64,000 nt of DNA from Hydrogenophaga sp. 2FB (GCF_005503365.1 NZ_SCML01000030.1:1-64000), one strand, 5' to 3'; shown: positions 1 through 10,844, counted from the first letter of the stretch. Notes: generated from the sequence alone by a model not told the origin. A program made the numbers and translations.

Positions 1-71
1 GTGCAGAGGCCCAGCCAGCCCCAGGTGGAGCGGGTTTTGGCCGGGCGGGGAGCGGATGCGGTTTGTCTCAT
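1..71 (-). CDS. possible 5' end of an unidentified gene leaving the window
   Basis: Reading leftwards from an ATG at 71-69, the frame stays open to the window edge. It gives about 23 residues, MRQTASAPRPAKTRS followed by TWGWLGLC, a basic start running into a hydrophobic stretch as in a signal peptide or first membrane segment. No clear Shine-Dalgarno sequence was seen. It would be divergent from xdhC. Too little is present to name a product; a transporter gene of purine metabolism would suit the neighbourhood, but that is a guess. Confidence 0.35.
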   Translation of the reverse strand, partial: MRQTASAPRPAKTRSTWGWLGLC

Positions 72-252
72 GTGGGCGAACTTATGGGGCAGAACGGGCG
101 TCGCGGCAAGGTCTTCGATGGGTGGACCATATGGCGAGGCGGATGGAGTCTATCGGCGGTTTCATCAAGGCCTCGGTACAGTAACGGCGGATACTCCTCC
201 GTCTATACGGTGATTACGTATCCATACATATTTTTTGACGTTCACGCCACAC

Positions 253-1092
253 ATGTTTGCCGACCTTAATGCCTTTCTATTGCATCTGGCGACGCAGCGC
301 GCCGTGCTGGTGACGGTTGGCGTCACGAAAGGTTCGGTGCCGCGCGAGTCGGGCGCGTGGATGGCGGTGTTTCCAGGCGCCGCCGACAGCCCCATCGGGA
401 CCATCGGCGGCGGCCATCTGGAGTGGGACGCGATGCGCCAGGCGCGCGACGCGCTGGCGCGGGCGCCGGCCGATGCGCCACCCGCGTGGGAGCAGTCCGT
501 GGTGCTCGGCCCCAGCCTGGGGCAGTGTTGCGGCGGCGCGCTGGTCTTGCGGTTCGAGCTGGTCGATGCTTCGCACATCGCCGAGCTGCGCGAGCGGCTG
601 AGCGCGGGACAAACGCCACTGGCCTTGTTCGGCGGCGGGCATGTGGGGCGTGCGATCGTGCAGGCGCTGGCGCCGTTGCCGTTCGACGTCACCTGGATCG
701 ACAGCCGCGACGAGGTGTTTCCGCAAGACCTGCCGGCCCACGTGCGCGCCGAGCACTCCGATCCGGTGCAGTCCGCGGTGCGCGACCTCACACCCGGTTC
801 CTGCGTGCTCATCATGAGCTTCTCGCACGCCGAAGACCTCGACATCGTCGCCACCTGCCTGCAGCGCCTGCGCGAGCGCGCCGACCTGGGCTTCATCGGC
901 CTCATCGGCAGCGCCACCAAATGGGCCACCTTCCGCAGCCGCTTGCGCCACCGCGGGTTCAGCGACGCCGAGCTGGCGCGCATCACCTGCCCGATCGGTC
1001 TGCCCGGCATTGGCGGCAAACAACCGGCGGTGATTGCGGTGTCGGTTGTGGCGCAGTTGTTGCTCGAAACTGCGGAAAACCCCAAGACGTGA
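253..1092 (+). CDS. xdhC: xanthine dehydrogenase accessory protein XdhC
   Basis: XdhC binds molybdenum cofactor, promotes its sulfuration and inserts it into xanthine dehydrogenase in the cytoplasm (known for the family). The N-terminal XdhC/CoxI domain shows VTVGVTKGSVPRESGAWM near residues 16-33 and IGGGHLEWDA; the C-terminal Rossmann-type domain begins at LALFGGGHVGRA and ends with GLPGIGGKQPAVIAVSVVAQLL. I chose the ATG at 253 (279 residues); an in-frame TTG at 235 would add six residues and neither start has a strong ribosome site. No xdhA or xdhB lies beside it on this strand, which is unusual because xdhC normally follows them. The next gene, a urate oxidase, keeps it in a purine-degradation context. 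Confidence 0.9.
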   Translation: MFADLNAFLLHLATQRAVLVTVGVTKGSVPRESGAWMAVFPGAADSPIGTIGGGHLEWDAMRQARDALARAPADAPPAWEQSVVLGPSLGQCCGGALVLRFELVDASHIAELRERLSAGQTPLALFGGGHVGRAIVQALAPLPFDVTWIDSRDEVFPQDLPAHVRAEHSDPVQSAVRDLTPGSCVLIMSFSHAEDLDIVATCLQRLRERADLGFIGLIGSATKWATFRSRLRHRGFSDAELARITCPIGLPGIGGKQPAVIAVSVVAQLLLETAENPKT

Positions 1093-1114
1093 ACGCTTGA
1101 ATGTTTCCAAAAAC

Positions 1115-1122
1115 TGTATACA
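1115..1122. promoter_or_regulatory. TGTATACA palindrome upstream of urate oxidase gene
   Basis: A perfect 8-bp palindrome lies between xdhC and puuD, 118 bp before the puuD start. TGTATACA matches the core recognised by several FadR-type GntR regulators, some of which control purine catabolism. It also holds a possible -10 (TATACA). Operator function is an inference. Confidence 0.35.
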
Positions 1123-1239
1123 CTTTGGCGACCGGTCGCAGCGGAGCAGGTGTTCCCACAACACCCAATCGCGGCCCTCAGACGACTCAGAGCGCCCGCG
1201 GTGGTGAGTCGCAAGTGTTGACCTTGCATTGAGGTGCTC

Positions 1240-2436
1240 ATGGAAACGTATCTGCTCGACTGGGCCAATCTGCTGCTGCGCTGGCTGCACGTCATCGTCG
1301 CGATCGCCTGGATTGGCTCTTCCTTCTACTTCGTCTTTCTCGACAGCAGCCTCACGCCGCCCGAGGACGAGCAACTCAAGAAGGACGGCGTCAGCGGCGA
1401 ACTCTGGGCCGTGCACGGCGGCGGGTTCTACCACCCGGTGAAGTTCGCGGTGTCGCCACCCAAGTTGCCGGATCACCTGCACTGGTTCTACTGGGAGAGT
1501 TATTCGACCTGGCTCTCGGGCTTTGCACTGTTCCTCATTTCCTACTTGTGGAGCCCGAGCGTCTACCTGATCGACCCCAAGGTGATGGATTGGAGCCCGG
1601 CCGCCGCGATCTCGGCGGCGCTGGCCTTCCTGGTGGTGTTCTGGTTGTTGTACGACGCGATCTGCCGCACGCTGGGCCAGACGAAGAACGGCGACGCCAA
1701 GGTGGGCGCGCTGGTGCTGGTGCTGGTCTGTGTGGCGGCCTGGCTGGCCACACAACTCTTCGCCGGGCGCGCGGCCTTCCTGCTGGTGGGCGCGATGATC
1801 GCCACGGCCATGAGCGCCAACGTGTTCTTCTGGATCATCCCCGGCCAACGCACCGTGGTGGCCGATCTCAAGGCCGGCCGCCCGGTCGACCCGATCCATG
1901 GCCAGCGCGGCAAGCAGCGCAGCGTGCACAACACCTACTTCACGCTGCCGGTGTTGTTCGCGATGCTGAGCAACCACTACAGCTTCACCTACACGCACGC
2001 CTACAACTGGCTGATCCTGATCGGCATGATGTTCGCGGGCGCTGCCATCCGCCAGTTCTTCGTCATGCGCCACGGTTTCAAGCTGGGCCGCAACAAGCAC
2101 CCCTGGCCGTATGCCGCGGTCGGCGTGGTGGTGTTGATCGCGCTGATCGTCTGGCTCAAACCCGCGCCGGTGCAGGCCGTGGCCGTCCCCCAGACGGTGA
2201 GCTATGCGCAGCTCAAGCCGATCCTCGACCAGCGCTGCGTGATGTGCCATGGCGATGCGCTGCAGTCCAAGAACGTGCGCCTGGACACGCCCGACGCGGT
2301 CAAGCTGCACGCACAAGCGGTGTACCAGCAGGCGGTGGTCACGCGCGTGATGCCGATGAACAACGCGACCGGCGTGACCGAGGAAGAGCGTGCCCTGATC
2401 GGGCAGTGGTTCAAAGGTGGCGCACGGACGGATTGA
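1240..2436 (+). CDS. puuD: membrane-bound cytochrome c urate oxidase (PuuD type)
   Basis: It oxidises urate to 5-hydroxyisourate and passes electrons to a c-type cytochrome instead of O2, the family defined by PuuD. The protein (398 aa) opens with a hydrophobic segment containing WLHVIVAIAWIGSSFYFVFL and has about eight membrane spans with the conserved HGGGFYHPVKF and LHWFYWESYSTW blocks. The C-terminal periplasmic cytochrome domain has a CVMCH haem site at residues 333-337 and a later VMPMNN that can supply the axial Met. The start is the ATG at 1240 behind GAGG at 1231-1234; a GTG six bases upstream is less likely. It shares a purine theme with xdhC. Confidence 0.9.
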   Translation: METYLLDWANLLLRWLHVIVAIAWIGSSFYFVFLDSSLTPPEDEQLKKDGVSGELWAVHGGGFYHPVKFAVSPPKLPDHLHWFYWESYSTWLSGFALFLISYLWSPSVYLIDPKVMDWSPAAAISAALAFLVVFWLLYDAICRTLGQTKNGDAKVGALVLVLVCVAAWLATQLFAGRAAFLLVGAMIATAMSANVFFWIIPGQRTVVADLKAGRPVDPIHGQRGKQRSVHNTYFTLPVLFAMLSNHYSFTYTHAYNWLILIGMMFAGAAIRQFFVMRHGFKLGRNKHPWPYAAVGVVVLIALIVWLKPAPVQAVAVPQTVSYAQLKPILDQRCVMCHGDALQSKNVRLDTPDAVKLHAQAVYQQAVVTRVMPMNNATGVTEEERALIGQWFKGGARTD

Positions 2437-2515
2437 CACCGCCGCGGTGCGCGCCGGGGTATGTGATCTGCGGTAACCTCGTGACCGATTTCACCACTCC
2501 CGAGCAGAGCACACC

Positions 2516-3621
<1,106 letters not shown>

Positions 3622-3622
<1 letters not shown>

Positions 3623-4464
3623 TGAACCTGGAAACGCTTAGCGAGCACCACTGCTTCGGCGGTGTGCAGGGGTTTTACCGCCACGCCTCGACCGAGGTCG
3701 GTTTGCCGATGAAGTTCGGCGTGTTCGTGCCGGCACAGGCCGCGAAGGGTCCGGTGCCGGTGCTCTTCTACCTGGCCGGCCTCACCTGCAGCGAAGAAAC
3801 CTTTGCCATCAAGGCCGGTGCGCAACGGATGGCGGCCGAACTCGGCCTCATGCTCGTGACGCCCGACACCAGCCCGCGCGAGACCGGCATCGCGGGTGCC
3901 AGCGCGGCCTGGGATTTCGGCTATGGCGCCGGCTTCTATCTGGACGCGACGCAGGGACCCTGGTCGAAGCACTTCCGCATGGAAAGCTGGATCACGAAGG
4001 AACTGCGCGCGCTGGTGCTCGCGCAGTTCCCGGCGCGCGCTGACCGCGTCGGCCTGTTCGGCCATTCCATGGGCGGGCACGGCGCGCTCACGCTGGCCTT
4101 GCGCCACCCGGGGCTGTACCAGAGCGTCTCGGCCTTCGCGCCCATCGCCGCGCCCATGCAATGTCCCTGGGGCGAGAAAGCCTTCACCGGCTATCTGGGC
4201 GCGGACCGCGCGGCCTGGGCCGCGCACGACGCCACGGAACTCGTGAAGGCCGGCCACAAGGCACCGCCCTTGCTGATCGACCAGGGTCTGGCCGACAACT
4301 TCCTGCCGACGCAGTTGCACCCGCACCTGTTCGAAGCCGCGTGCGCGCAGGCCGGCCAGGCGCTCACGCTGCGTCGGCATGAAGGCTACGACCACGGCTA
4401 TTACTTCATCGCCAGCTTCATCGAAGACCACTTGCGCCACCACGCGCAAACCCTAGCCGCCTGA
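3622..4464 (+). CDS. fghA: S-formylglutathione hydrolase
   Basis: An alpha/beta hydrolase that splits S-formylglutathione into formate and glutathione, completing formaldehyde detoxification begun by FrmA. The 280-residue protein carries the nucleophile elbow GHSMGG with S149, the oxyanion-region motif YLAGLTCSEE, and a C-terminal EGYDHGYYFI block supplying the catalytic His. The start codon shares a base with the frmA stop, which fixes it; the frame stays open further upstream inside frmA but that part is a shadow. It lies 3 bp before the HAD phosphatase gene, so all four genes to the Rieske protein may be one transcript. Confidence 0.95.
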
Positions 4465-4467
4465 CCC

Positions 4468-5127
4468 ATGCGCCCGCGCCAATTCGACCTGATCGCCTTC
4501 GACTGGGACGGCACCCTGTTCGACTCCACCGCGCTGATCGCGCGCTGCATCCAGGCGGCCGTGATCGACGTGGGCGGCAACCCGCCCACGCGCGAAGCCG
4601 CCACCTACGTGATCGGCATGGGTCTCATGCAGGCCCTGGAGCACGCTGCGCCGGACGTGCCGCGCGAGAAATACCCCTTGCTGGGCCAGCGCTACCGCCA
4701 CCACTACACGGCAGCGCAGAACGACCTGAGCCTGTTCGAGGGCGTTCTGCCCATGCTGACCGAACTCAAGCAACGCCACCACTGGCTGGCCGTGGCCACC
4801 GGCAAGAGCCGCAGGGGCCTGGACGAGGTGCTGGACACGGTGGAGTTGAAGGGCGTGTTCGATGGCTCGCGCACGGCCGATGAAACCGCGGGCAAACCGA
4901 GCCCGCTCATGCTGCACGAACTGATGCGCGAATTCGGCGTGCAGGCCGAGCGCACCTTGATGATCGGCGACACCACGCACGACCTGCAGATGGCCATCAA
5001 CGCGGGCTGCGCGAGCGTGGGCGTGAGCTACGGCGCGCACGAGCCGGCCACGTTTGCGGAGCTCAATCCCTTGCATGTGGCGCACTCGGTGCGCGGGCTG
5101 CACGACTGGCTGAACCTGAACGCCTGA
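4468..5127 (+). CDS. HAD-IA family phosphatase, phosphoglycolate phosphatase-like
   Basis: A 219-residue haloacid-dehalogenase phosphatase. Motif I is FDWDGTLFDS near the N terminus, with the nucleophile and acid Asp pair; motif II is VATGKS; the motif III lysine is in AGKPSP; motif IV is MIGDTTHDLQMA. A helical cap lies between motifs I and II. The overall layout is that of Gph, which removes phosphate from 2-phosphoglycolate, but the substrate cannot be fixed from sequence. In Burkholderiales this gene commonly stands beside the Rieske and S49-peptidase genes, as here, which suggests a conserved but undefined partnership. Confidence 0.88.
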   Translation: MRPRQFDLIAFDWDGTLFDSTALIARCIQAAVIDVGGNPPTREAATYVIGMGLMQALEHAAPDVPREKYPLLGQRYRHHYTAAQNDLSLFEGVLPMLTELKQRHHWLAVATGKSRRGLDEVLDTVELKGVFDGSRTADETAGKPSPLMLHELMREFGVQAERTLMIGDTTHDLQMAINAGCASVGVSYGAHEPATFAELNPLHVAHSVRGLHDWLNLNA

Positions 5128-5133
5128 GCTGTC

Positions 5134-5514
5134 ATGAACACACCCGCCGACGATCCGGTTTACGCGCTGTGCAACAGCCAGGACCTGGTCGACGGAGGGC
5201 GGGCCGTGTCGTTCGACGTGGTGTATGCCGGCCAGACCTGCCGCGCCTTCGCCATCCGCTACCAGGGCCAGCCACACGCGTACCTGAACCGCTGCGCCCA
5301 CGTCGCCATGGAGATGGACTGGCAGCCCGACCAGTTCTTCGACGACAGCGGCCGCTGGTTGCTCTGCGCCACGCACGGCGCGGTGTACGACCCCGATACC
5401 GGCGCGTGCCGGGGCGGGCCGTGTCGAGGTGGGTTGGTGAAGATCGAGCTGGTGGAGCACGACGGGGTGGTCCACTGGCGGTCACAATACCACCTCAAAC
5501 CTCTTGAATTCTGA
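5134..5514 (+). CDS. small Rieske [2Fe-2S] protein
   Basis: A 126-residue stand-alone Rieske domain. The two cluster-binding boxes are visible: CAH with C54 and H56, and CATH with C78 and H81. Between them lies a region matching the ferredoxin-type Rieske fold of aromatic dioxygenase electron-transfer components and nitrite reductase small subunits. No partner oxygenase is nearby, so its role is unknown; it sits between a HAD phosphatase and a membrane peptidase, an arrangement common in this order. A soluble redox or sensing role is a reasonable inference. Confidence 0.88.
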   Translation: MNTPADDPVYALCNSQDLVDGGRAVSFDVVYAGQTCRAFAIRYQGQPHAYLNRCAHVAMEMDWQPDQFFDDSGRWLLCATHGAVYDPDTGACRGGPCRGGLVKIELVEHDGVVHWRSQYHLKPLEF

Positions 5515-5528
5515 GAACGCTTGACACC

Positions 5529-6497
5529 ATGAACGACGATCCCTTGGGCCTGCCCGGTTCCAGCAACCCCGACCGTGGCTGGGAGCGCGCCACGATCGAA
5601 AAACTCGTTTTCGCGACCATCCGCGAGCAGCAGTCCGCGCGCCGCTGGAAGATCTTCAACCGGCTGTTCTGGCTGGTCCTCATCGGCGCGATCGTCTGGC
5701 TGGTCTACACCACCAACAACACGGCGGCCGTCAGCACGCCGCACACCGCGGTGGTCGACATCAAGGGCGAGATCGCCAGCGGTGCCGAGGCCAGCGCCGA
5801 GAACGTGGTGGCCTCGCTGCGCACGGCGTTCGAGGACGAGGGCGCGCAGGCCGTGGTCCTGCTGATCAACTCGCCAGGCGGCAGCCCGGTGCAGGCCGGC
5901 ATCATCAACGACGAGATCACGCGCCTGAAGGGTTTGCACGAAAAGAAGGTGTACGCGGTGGTCGAAGAAACCTGCGCGTCGGCGGCTTACTACATCGCCG
6001 CCGCGGCGGACGACATCTATGTGGACAAAGCCAGTCTGGTGGGCAGCATTGGCGTGCTCATGGATGGCTTCGGGTTCACCGGCCTGATGGAAAAGCTCGG
6101 CGTCGAACGCCGCCTCATGACCGCGGGTGCCAACAAGGGCATGCTCGATCCCTTCAGCCCGCTGGACGACAACCAGCGCGCCTACATGCAGCAGATGCTG
6201 GGCGAGATCCACACCCAGTTCATCGACGTGGTGAAGAAGGGCCGCGGCGATCGCTTGAAGGAAAACGGCGACACCTTCAGCGGCCTGGTGTGGAACGGTC
6301 AGCAGGCCGTGAAACTGGGCCTGGCTGATGGCATGGGCAACCTTGACTACGTGGCGCGAGAAATCGTCAAGGCCGAAGAAATCGTGGACTACACACAGCG
6401 CGAAAACGTGGGCCTGCGCCTGGCCAAACGTTTCGGGGCGAGTATGGGTGAGGGCGTGTTCCACGCCGCTCGCGCCGCTGGTGTATCTCTGAGGTAA
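5529..6497 (+). CDS. sppA: S49 family signal-peptide peptidase (SppA-like)
   Basis: A membrane-anchored serine protease that degrades cleaved signal peptides and other membrane fragments. The 322-residue protein has one N-terminal membrane segment at about residues 44-61 and a single S49 domain, like the short Bacillus SppA rather than the 67-kDa tandem E. coli form. The oxyanion region is NSPGGSP; the nucleophile is S151 in CASAAYY and the general-base lysine is K203 in AGANKG. The 52-residue spacing equals that of B. subtilis S147-K199. It faces galE convergently with a hairpin between. Confidence 0.92.
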   Translation: MNDDPLGLPGSSNPDRGWERATIEKLVFATIREQQSARRWKIFNRLFWLVLIGAIVWLVYTTNNTAAVSTPHTAVVDIKGEIASGAEASAENVVASLRTAFEDEGAQAVVLLINSPGGSPVQAGIINDEITRLKGLHEKKVYAVVEETCASAAYYIAAAADDIYVDKASLVGSIGVLMDGFGFTGLMEKLGVERRLMTAGANKGMLDPFSPLDDNQRAYMQQMLGEIHTQFIDVVKKGRGDRLKENGDTFSGLVWNGQQAVKLGLADGMGNLDYVAREIVKAEEIVDYTQRENVGLRLAKRFGASMGEGVFHAARAAGVSLR

Positions 6498-6500
6498 CCC

Positions 6501-6519
6501 CCGCGCCGCCTTCGGCGGC
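6501..6519. terminator. bidirectional GC-rich hairpin between sppA and galE
   Basis: GCGCCGCC and GGCGGCGC flank a TTC loop, a perfect 8-bp stem placed 3 bp after the sppA stop and 2 bp before the galE stop on the other strand. No strong T tract follows on either strand, so it is probably a weak or factor-assisted terminator for the convergent genes. Confidence 0.5.
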
Positions 6520-6521
6520 GC

Positions 6522-7553
6522 TCAGCTTCTATAGCCGTTCGGGTTGCCGCTCTGCCAGCGCCAGGCGTCGGTGCACATTTCCTGCAGCGTGCGTTGCGCC
6601 TGCCAGCCGAGCAGGCGCCTGGCCAGCGCCGGATCGGCCCAGCACTGGGCCACATCCCCCGCCCGCCGGGCGGCGATCTGATAGGGCACGGGGCGACCGC
6701 TGGCCTGCTCGAACGCCCGCACCACTTCCAGCACGCTGTGGCCCCGGCCGGTGCCCAGGTTCACGGTGAAGCTTTCACCGCGCCCGAGCAGGGCCTTCAT
6801 CGCGGCAACGTGGCCAGCGGCGAGGTCTTGCACATGGATGTAGTCGCGCACACCGGTGCCGTCGGGCGTGGGGTAATCGCCCCCGAACACATTGAGGTGC
6901 TCGCGCTGGCCCACGGCCACCTGCGCCACATAGGGCATGAGGTTGTTCGGAATGCCGGCCGGGTCTTCGCCGATCAGGCCACTGGGGTGCGCGCCCACCG
7001 GGTTGAAGTACCGCAGCGTGCCCACGCGCCACGCCGGGCGGGCCGCCACAAGTGCGCTGAGCATGTCCTCGATCACCAGCTTGCTGTGACCGTAGGGATT
7101 CGTGTGACTGCGCGGAAAGTCCTCAGTGATCGGCACCGTGGCAGGGTCACCGTACACCGTGGCGCTGCTGGAGAACACCAGCGTGGGAGCCCTGTCCGGG
7201 TCTTCCGCGTGCAGCGTTTCCATGGCGCGCAGCAGGCTGACCGCGCCGCCAATGTTGTTGTGGAAGTACTTCAGGGGCAGCGCCACGCTTTCGCCCACCG
7301 CCTTGTCACCGGCGAAGTGCACCACGCCGGTGGGGCGGTGGCGGCGCAACACGTCTTCCAGCCAGGGCGTGTCGAGTACGTCGCCGCGTTCCAGCGGCAC
7401 CGCACGGCCAGTGATTTGCGCCAGCCGCTCCATCACTACCGGGTGGCTGTTGGCGAAGTTGTCCAGCACCACCGGCTCAAACCCGGCTTCGATGAGCGCC
7501 ACGGCGGTGTGGCTTCCGATATAGCCGGCGCCGCCGGTGAGCAGAACTTTCAT
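6522..7553 (-). CDS. galE: UDP-glucose 4-epimerase
   Basis: It interconverts UDP-glucose and UDP-galactose, supplying galactose for lipopolysaccharide and exopolysaccharide. The protein has 343 residues, normal for GalE. The NAD-binding loop is TGGAGYIGSH at residues 6-15. The short-chain-dehydrogenase active site has S130 in FSSSATVYG and Y154-K158 in NPYGHSK. GVRDYIHV and the C-terminal domain bind the UDP-sugar. It starts 10 bp after the stop of manC, so the two form a two-gene minus-strand operon for nucleotide-sugar supply. Confidence 0.95.
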   Translation of the reverse strand: MKVLLTGGAGYIGSHTAVALIEAGFEPVVLDNFANSHPVVMERLAQITGRAVPLERGDVLDTPWLEDVLRRHRPTGVVHFAGDKAVGESVALPLKYFHNNIGGAVSLLRAMETLHAEDPDRAPTLVFSSSATVYGDPATVPITEDFPRSHTNPYGHSKLVIEDMLSALVAARPAWRVGTLRYFNPVGAHPSGLIGEDPAGIPNNLMPYVAQVAVGQREHLNVFGGDYPTPDGTGVRDYIHVQDLAAGHVAAMKALLGRGESFTVNLGTGRGHSVLEVVRAFEQASGRPVPYQIAARRAGDVAQCWADPALARRLLGWQAQRTLQEMCTDAWRWQSGNPNGYRS

Positions 7554-7563
7554 GGCTGCGAAC

Positions 7564-9003
7564 TCACTTTTTCGGGGTGGCGTCGGACTGGCGGCCGTAC
7601 ACGTCCTCCAGTCGCACGATGTCGTCTTCGCCGAGGTAGCTGCCCGATTGCACCTCGATCATCTCCAGCGTCATCTTGCCGGGGTTGTGCAGGCGGTGCA
7701 CCTCGCCAATAGGGATGTACGTGGACTGGTTTTCGGACAGCAGGTACACCTCCTGGCCGCGCGTGATCTCGGCCGTGCCCTTGACGATGATCCAGTGCTC
7801 GGCGCGGTGGTGGTGCTTTTGCAGGCTGAGCGACGCGCCCGGCTTCACGCCGATGCGCTTGACCTGGAAACGCTCGCCCATGTCGACGCTGTCGTACCAA
7901 CCCCAGGGACGTGCCACGCGGCGGTGCATGGCGGCCTGTGGAATCTTGCGTTGCGAGAGGTGTGCGACCACGTCTTTGACTTGCTCGGCATGGTCGCGTT
8001 GGGCGACCAGCAAGGCATCGGGCGTGTCGATGATCAACAGATCCTGCGTGCCCAGGGCCACCACGGTGCGACCCGGCGCGTGAATGAAGGTGTTGCGCGC
8101 GTTCAGGGCATGGCCTTGGCCCGTGATGCGGTTGCCAGCGTCGTCGGCGGCGCTGAGCTCGGCCACGGCATTCCAGCTGCCCACGTCGCTCCACTGGCCC
8201 TGGAAGGGCACCACCGCCACGTTGTCGTGCGGCTCCATCACGGCGTAGTCGATGCTCTGGGAGCGGCAGGCGAGGAAGGACTCGGCTTGCGGGCGCACGA
8301 AATGGATCTGCCCGACGGTGTCCTGTTGGGGGGTGGCCATGGCCTTTTCGCAAGACTGCAGGATGTCGGGTGCGTGTTGCTTCAGTGCTGCAAGCAAGGT
8401 GCTGGCCCGGGTCAGGAAGATGCCGGCATTCCACAGCACGTTGCCCTGCAGCAGCAGCGCCTGTGCGGCGTCGGGCGCGGGCTTCTCGATGAAACGGGCC
8501 ACCTTGCGGCTGCCATCGCTGCGGTCATCGCCTTGCTGGATGTAACCGTATGCGCTGCTGGGAAAGCTGGGCATCACGCCAAAGGTGACGATGGCGCCGC
8601 CTTCGGCTGCGGGCACACCCTGTCGGACGGTCTGGGCGAACGCGGCCGCATCGGGGATGTGGTGGTCCGAAGGGCAGAACAGCAACAGCGGATCGGCGTT
8701 GGCGGCGGAGCGCGCCAGCAACGCGGCCAGGGCCATGGCCGCCGCGGTGTTGCGCGCGGCTGGCTCCAGCAACACCTGCCCCGGGACGTGCTCCGCTTCG
8801 ATGGCATCGGCCACCAGAAAGCGGTGGTCTTCGGCCGCCACGCAGATCACGGTGTTGTCGCACCAGGCCAGGCGATCGAGTGTGAGTTGCAGCAGGCTTT
8901 TGTCGCCCACGAGCGGTACAAACTGTTTCGGAAAACTTTGACGACTCAATGGCCACAGACGTGTGCCAGATCCGCCGCAGAGGATGACAGGAGTGATGCT
9001 CAT
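7564..9003 (-). CDS. manC: mannose-1-phosphate guanylyltransferase / mannose-6-phosphate isomerase
   Basis: A bifunctional enzyme of the GDP-mannose pathway (ManC/CpsB/AlgA family), 479 residues. The N-terminal nucleotidyltransferase domain starts with PVILCGGSGTRLWPLSR, the GTP-binding signature, and contains FCPSDHHI and FIEKP. The C-terminal cupin domain carries PWGWYDSVD, SLQKHHHRAEHWIIV with the metal-binding histidines, and GEVHRLHNPG. It is transcribed away from galU and runs into galE, giving with galU a small cluster that makes GDP-mannose, UDP-glucose and UDP-galactose for surface polysaccharides. Confidence 0.95.
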   Translation of the reverse strand: MSITPVILCGGSGTRLWPLSRQSFPKQFVPLVGDKSLLQLTLDRLAWCDNTVICVAAEDHRFLVADAIEAEHVPGQVLLEPAARNTAAAMALAALLARSAANADPLLLFCPSDHHIPDAAAFAQTVRQGVPAAEGGAIVTFGVMPSFPSSAYGYIQQGDDRSDGSRKVARFIEKPAPDAAQALLLQGNVLWNAGIFLTRASTLLAALKQHAPDILQSCEKAMATPQQDTVGQIHFVRPQAESFLACRSQSIDYAVMEPHDNVAVVPFQGQWSDVGSWNAVAELSAADDAGNRITGQGHALNARNTFIHAPGRTVVALGTQDLLIIDTPDALLVAQRDHAEQVKDVVAHLSQRKIPQAAMHRRVARPWGWYDSVDMGERFQVKRIGVKPGASLSLQKHHHRAEHWIIVKGTAEITRGQEVYLLSENQSTYIPIGEVHRLHNPGKMTLEMIEVQSGSYLGEDDIVRLEDVYGRQSDATPKK

Positions 9004-9137
9004 GCGAGAGGGGCAGAAGGGTTGAAGGCCATGTCACACATGGTTGCGGGATGCGCGACCCAGTGTAGCGGCTGCGTACAAGCGATCGTTATTATGGACA
9101 GCTGTTTCACCTTCGCTGTTTCGGAGTTACCGCACAT

Positions 9138-10031
<894 letters not shown>

Positions 10032-10043
10032 TCGCCTCTGCCT

Positions 10044-10844
10044 CTAACGCCCGAGCAGGAACACGCTCGGTGCGTCCAGGGGGAGGGACTCCTGCAGCCG
10101 CTTGTCCCGCTTCCACTCGCCGACCAATCCGCTGCGGCACACCTGCTGCGGCAACGTGAGCGCGCTGCATACCGCCAGGCGTGTGTGCGGGTGCAGCGTT
10201 TGCAATGCCGCCTGCAGCAAGGCGACGTTGCGGTAGGGCGTTTCGATGAACATCTGCGTCTGCCCGGTTTTCAGCGCCACCGCCTCCAGCTCGCGCAGGC
10301 GCTTGGCCCGCTCGGTGGTTTCTTGCGGCACGTAGCCGACGAAGGCGAAGTTCTGCCCGTTGAGCCCGCTGGCCGCCAGCGCCAACATGAGCGAGATCGG
10401 GCCGGTGAGCGGCACCACGCGCAAACCCATCGCATGCGCAGCCCGCACGATGGAGCTGCCCGGGTCGGCGATGGCAGGCATGCCGGCTTCGCTGACCAGG
10501 CCCACGTCGTGCCCGAGCAAGGCGGGCGCCAGGAGTGCCTGGGCTTCGGCGTCGTTGCCGGCTTGCGGTGCGTGGTCGCCCTTCTTGTGCGCCGCTCGCG
10601 GCAGTTCGGCGATCTGTTGCGCTTGCAGAGGCGCGGCCAAGCCGGACACCGCCTCCACCCGCTTGAGGAAGGCGCGCGTGCTTTTGGCGTTTTCGGTGAT
10701 CCAGTGCGTGAGGCGGCTGGTCACCGCCATGGTTTCGGCCGGCAACCACTCGCCAGGCGGCATGGGCGTGTCCTGCGCCATGCCGAAATCCAGCGGCGTT
10801 GGCACCAGATAGAGGGCTCCCCGCTTGTCAGAGTGGGTGCTCAC
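10044..10844 (-). CDS. SAM-dependent methyltransferase, RsmI/tetrapyrrole methylase family
   Basis: A 266-residue member of the tetrapyrrole methylase fold. It begins with GALYLVPTPLDFG and contains VGLVSEAGMPAIADPGSS, PLTGPISLMLALAASG and FAFVGYVP, the blocks that define the RsmI group (2'-O-methylation of 16S rRNA C1402). Between residues 25 and 100 it departs from RsmI, so it is probably a paralogue of unknown substrate, not the true RsmI. The start is a GTG at 10844-10842 whose GTGA overlaps the stop of the upstream yceF gene, so the two are translationally coupled. The frame is open beyond that start inside yceF, but that part is a shadow. Confidence 0.85.
   Translation of the reverse strand: MSTHSDKRGALYLVPTPLDFGMAQDTPMPPGEWLPAETMAVTSRLTHWITENAKSTRAFLKRVEAVSGLAAPLQAQQIAELPRAAHKKGDHAPQAGNDAEAQALLAPALLGHDVGLVSEAGMPAIADPGSSIVRAAHAMGLRVVPLTGPISLMLALAASGLNGQNFAFVGYVPQETTERAKRLRELEAVALKTGQTQMFIETPYRNVALLQAALQTLHPHTRLAVCSALTLPQQVCRSGLVGEWKRDKRLQESLPLDAPSVFLLGR

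Noticed and set aside
277..2439. 720-codon open frame on the minus strand across xdhC and puuD
   Set aside because: It is a mirror of GC-rich codon bias; the sequence is rich in R, H, A and Q with no domain, and the plus-strand genes are clear.
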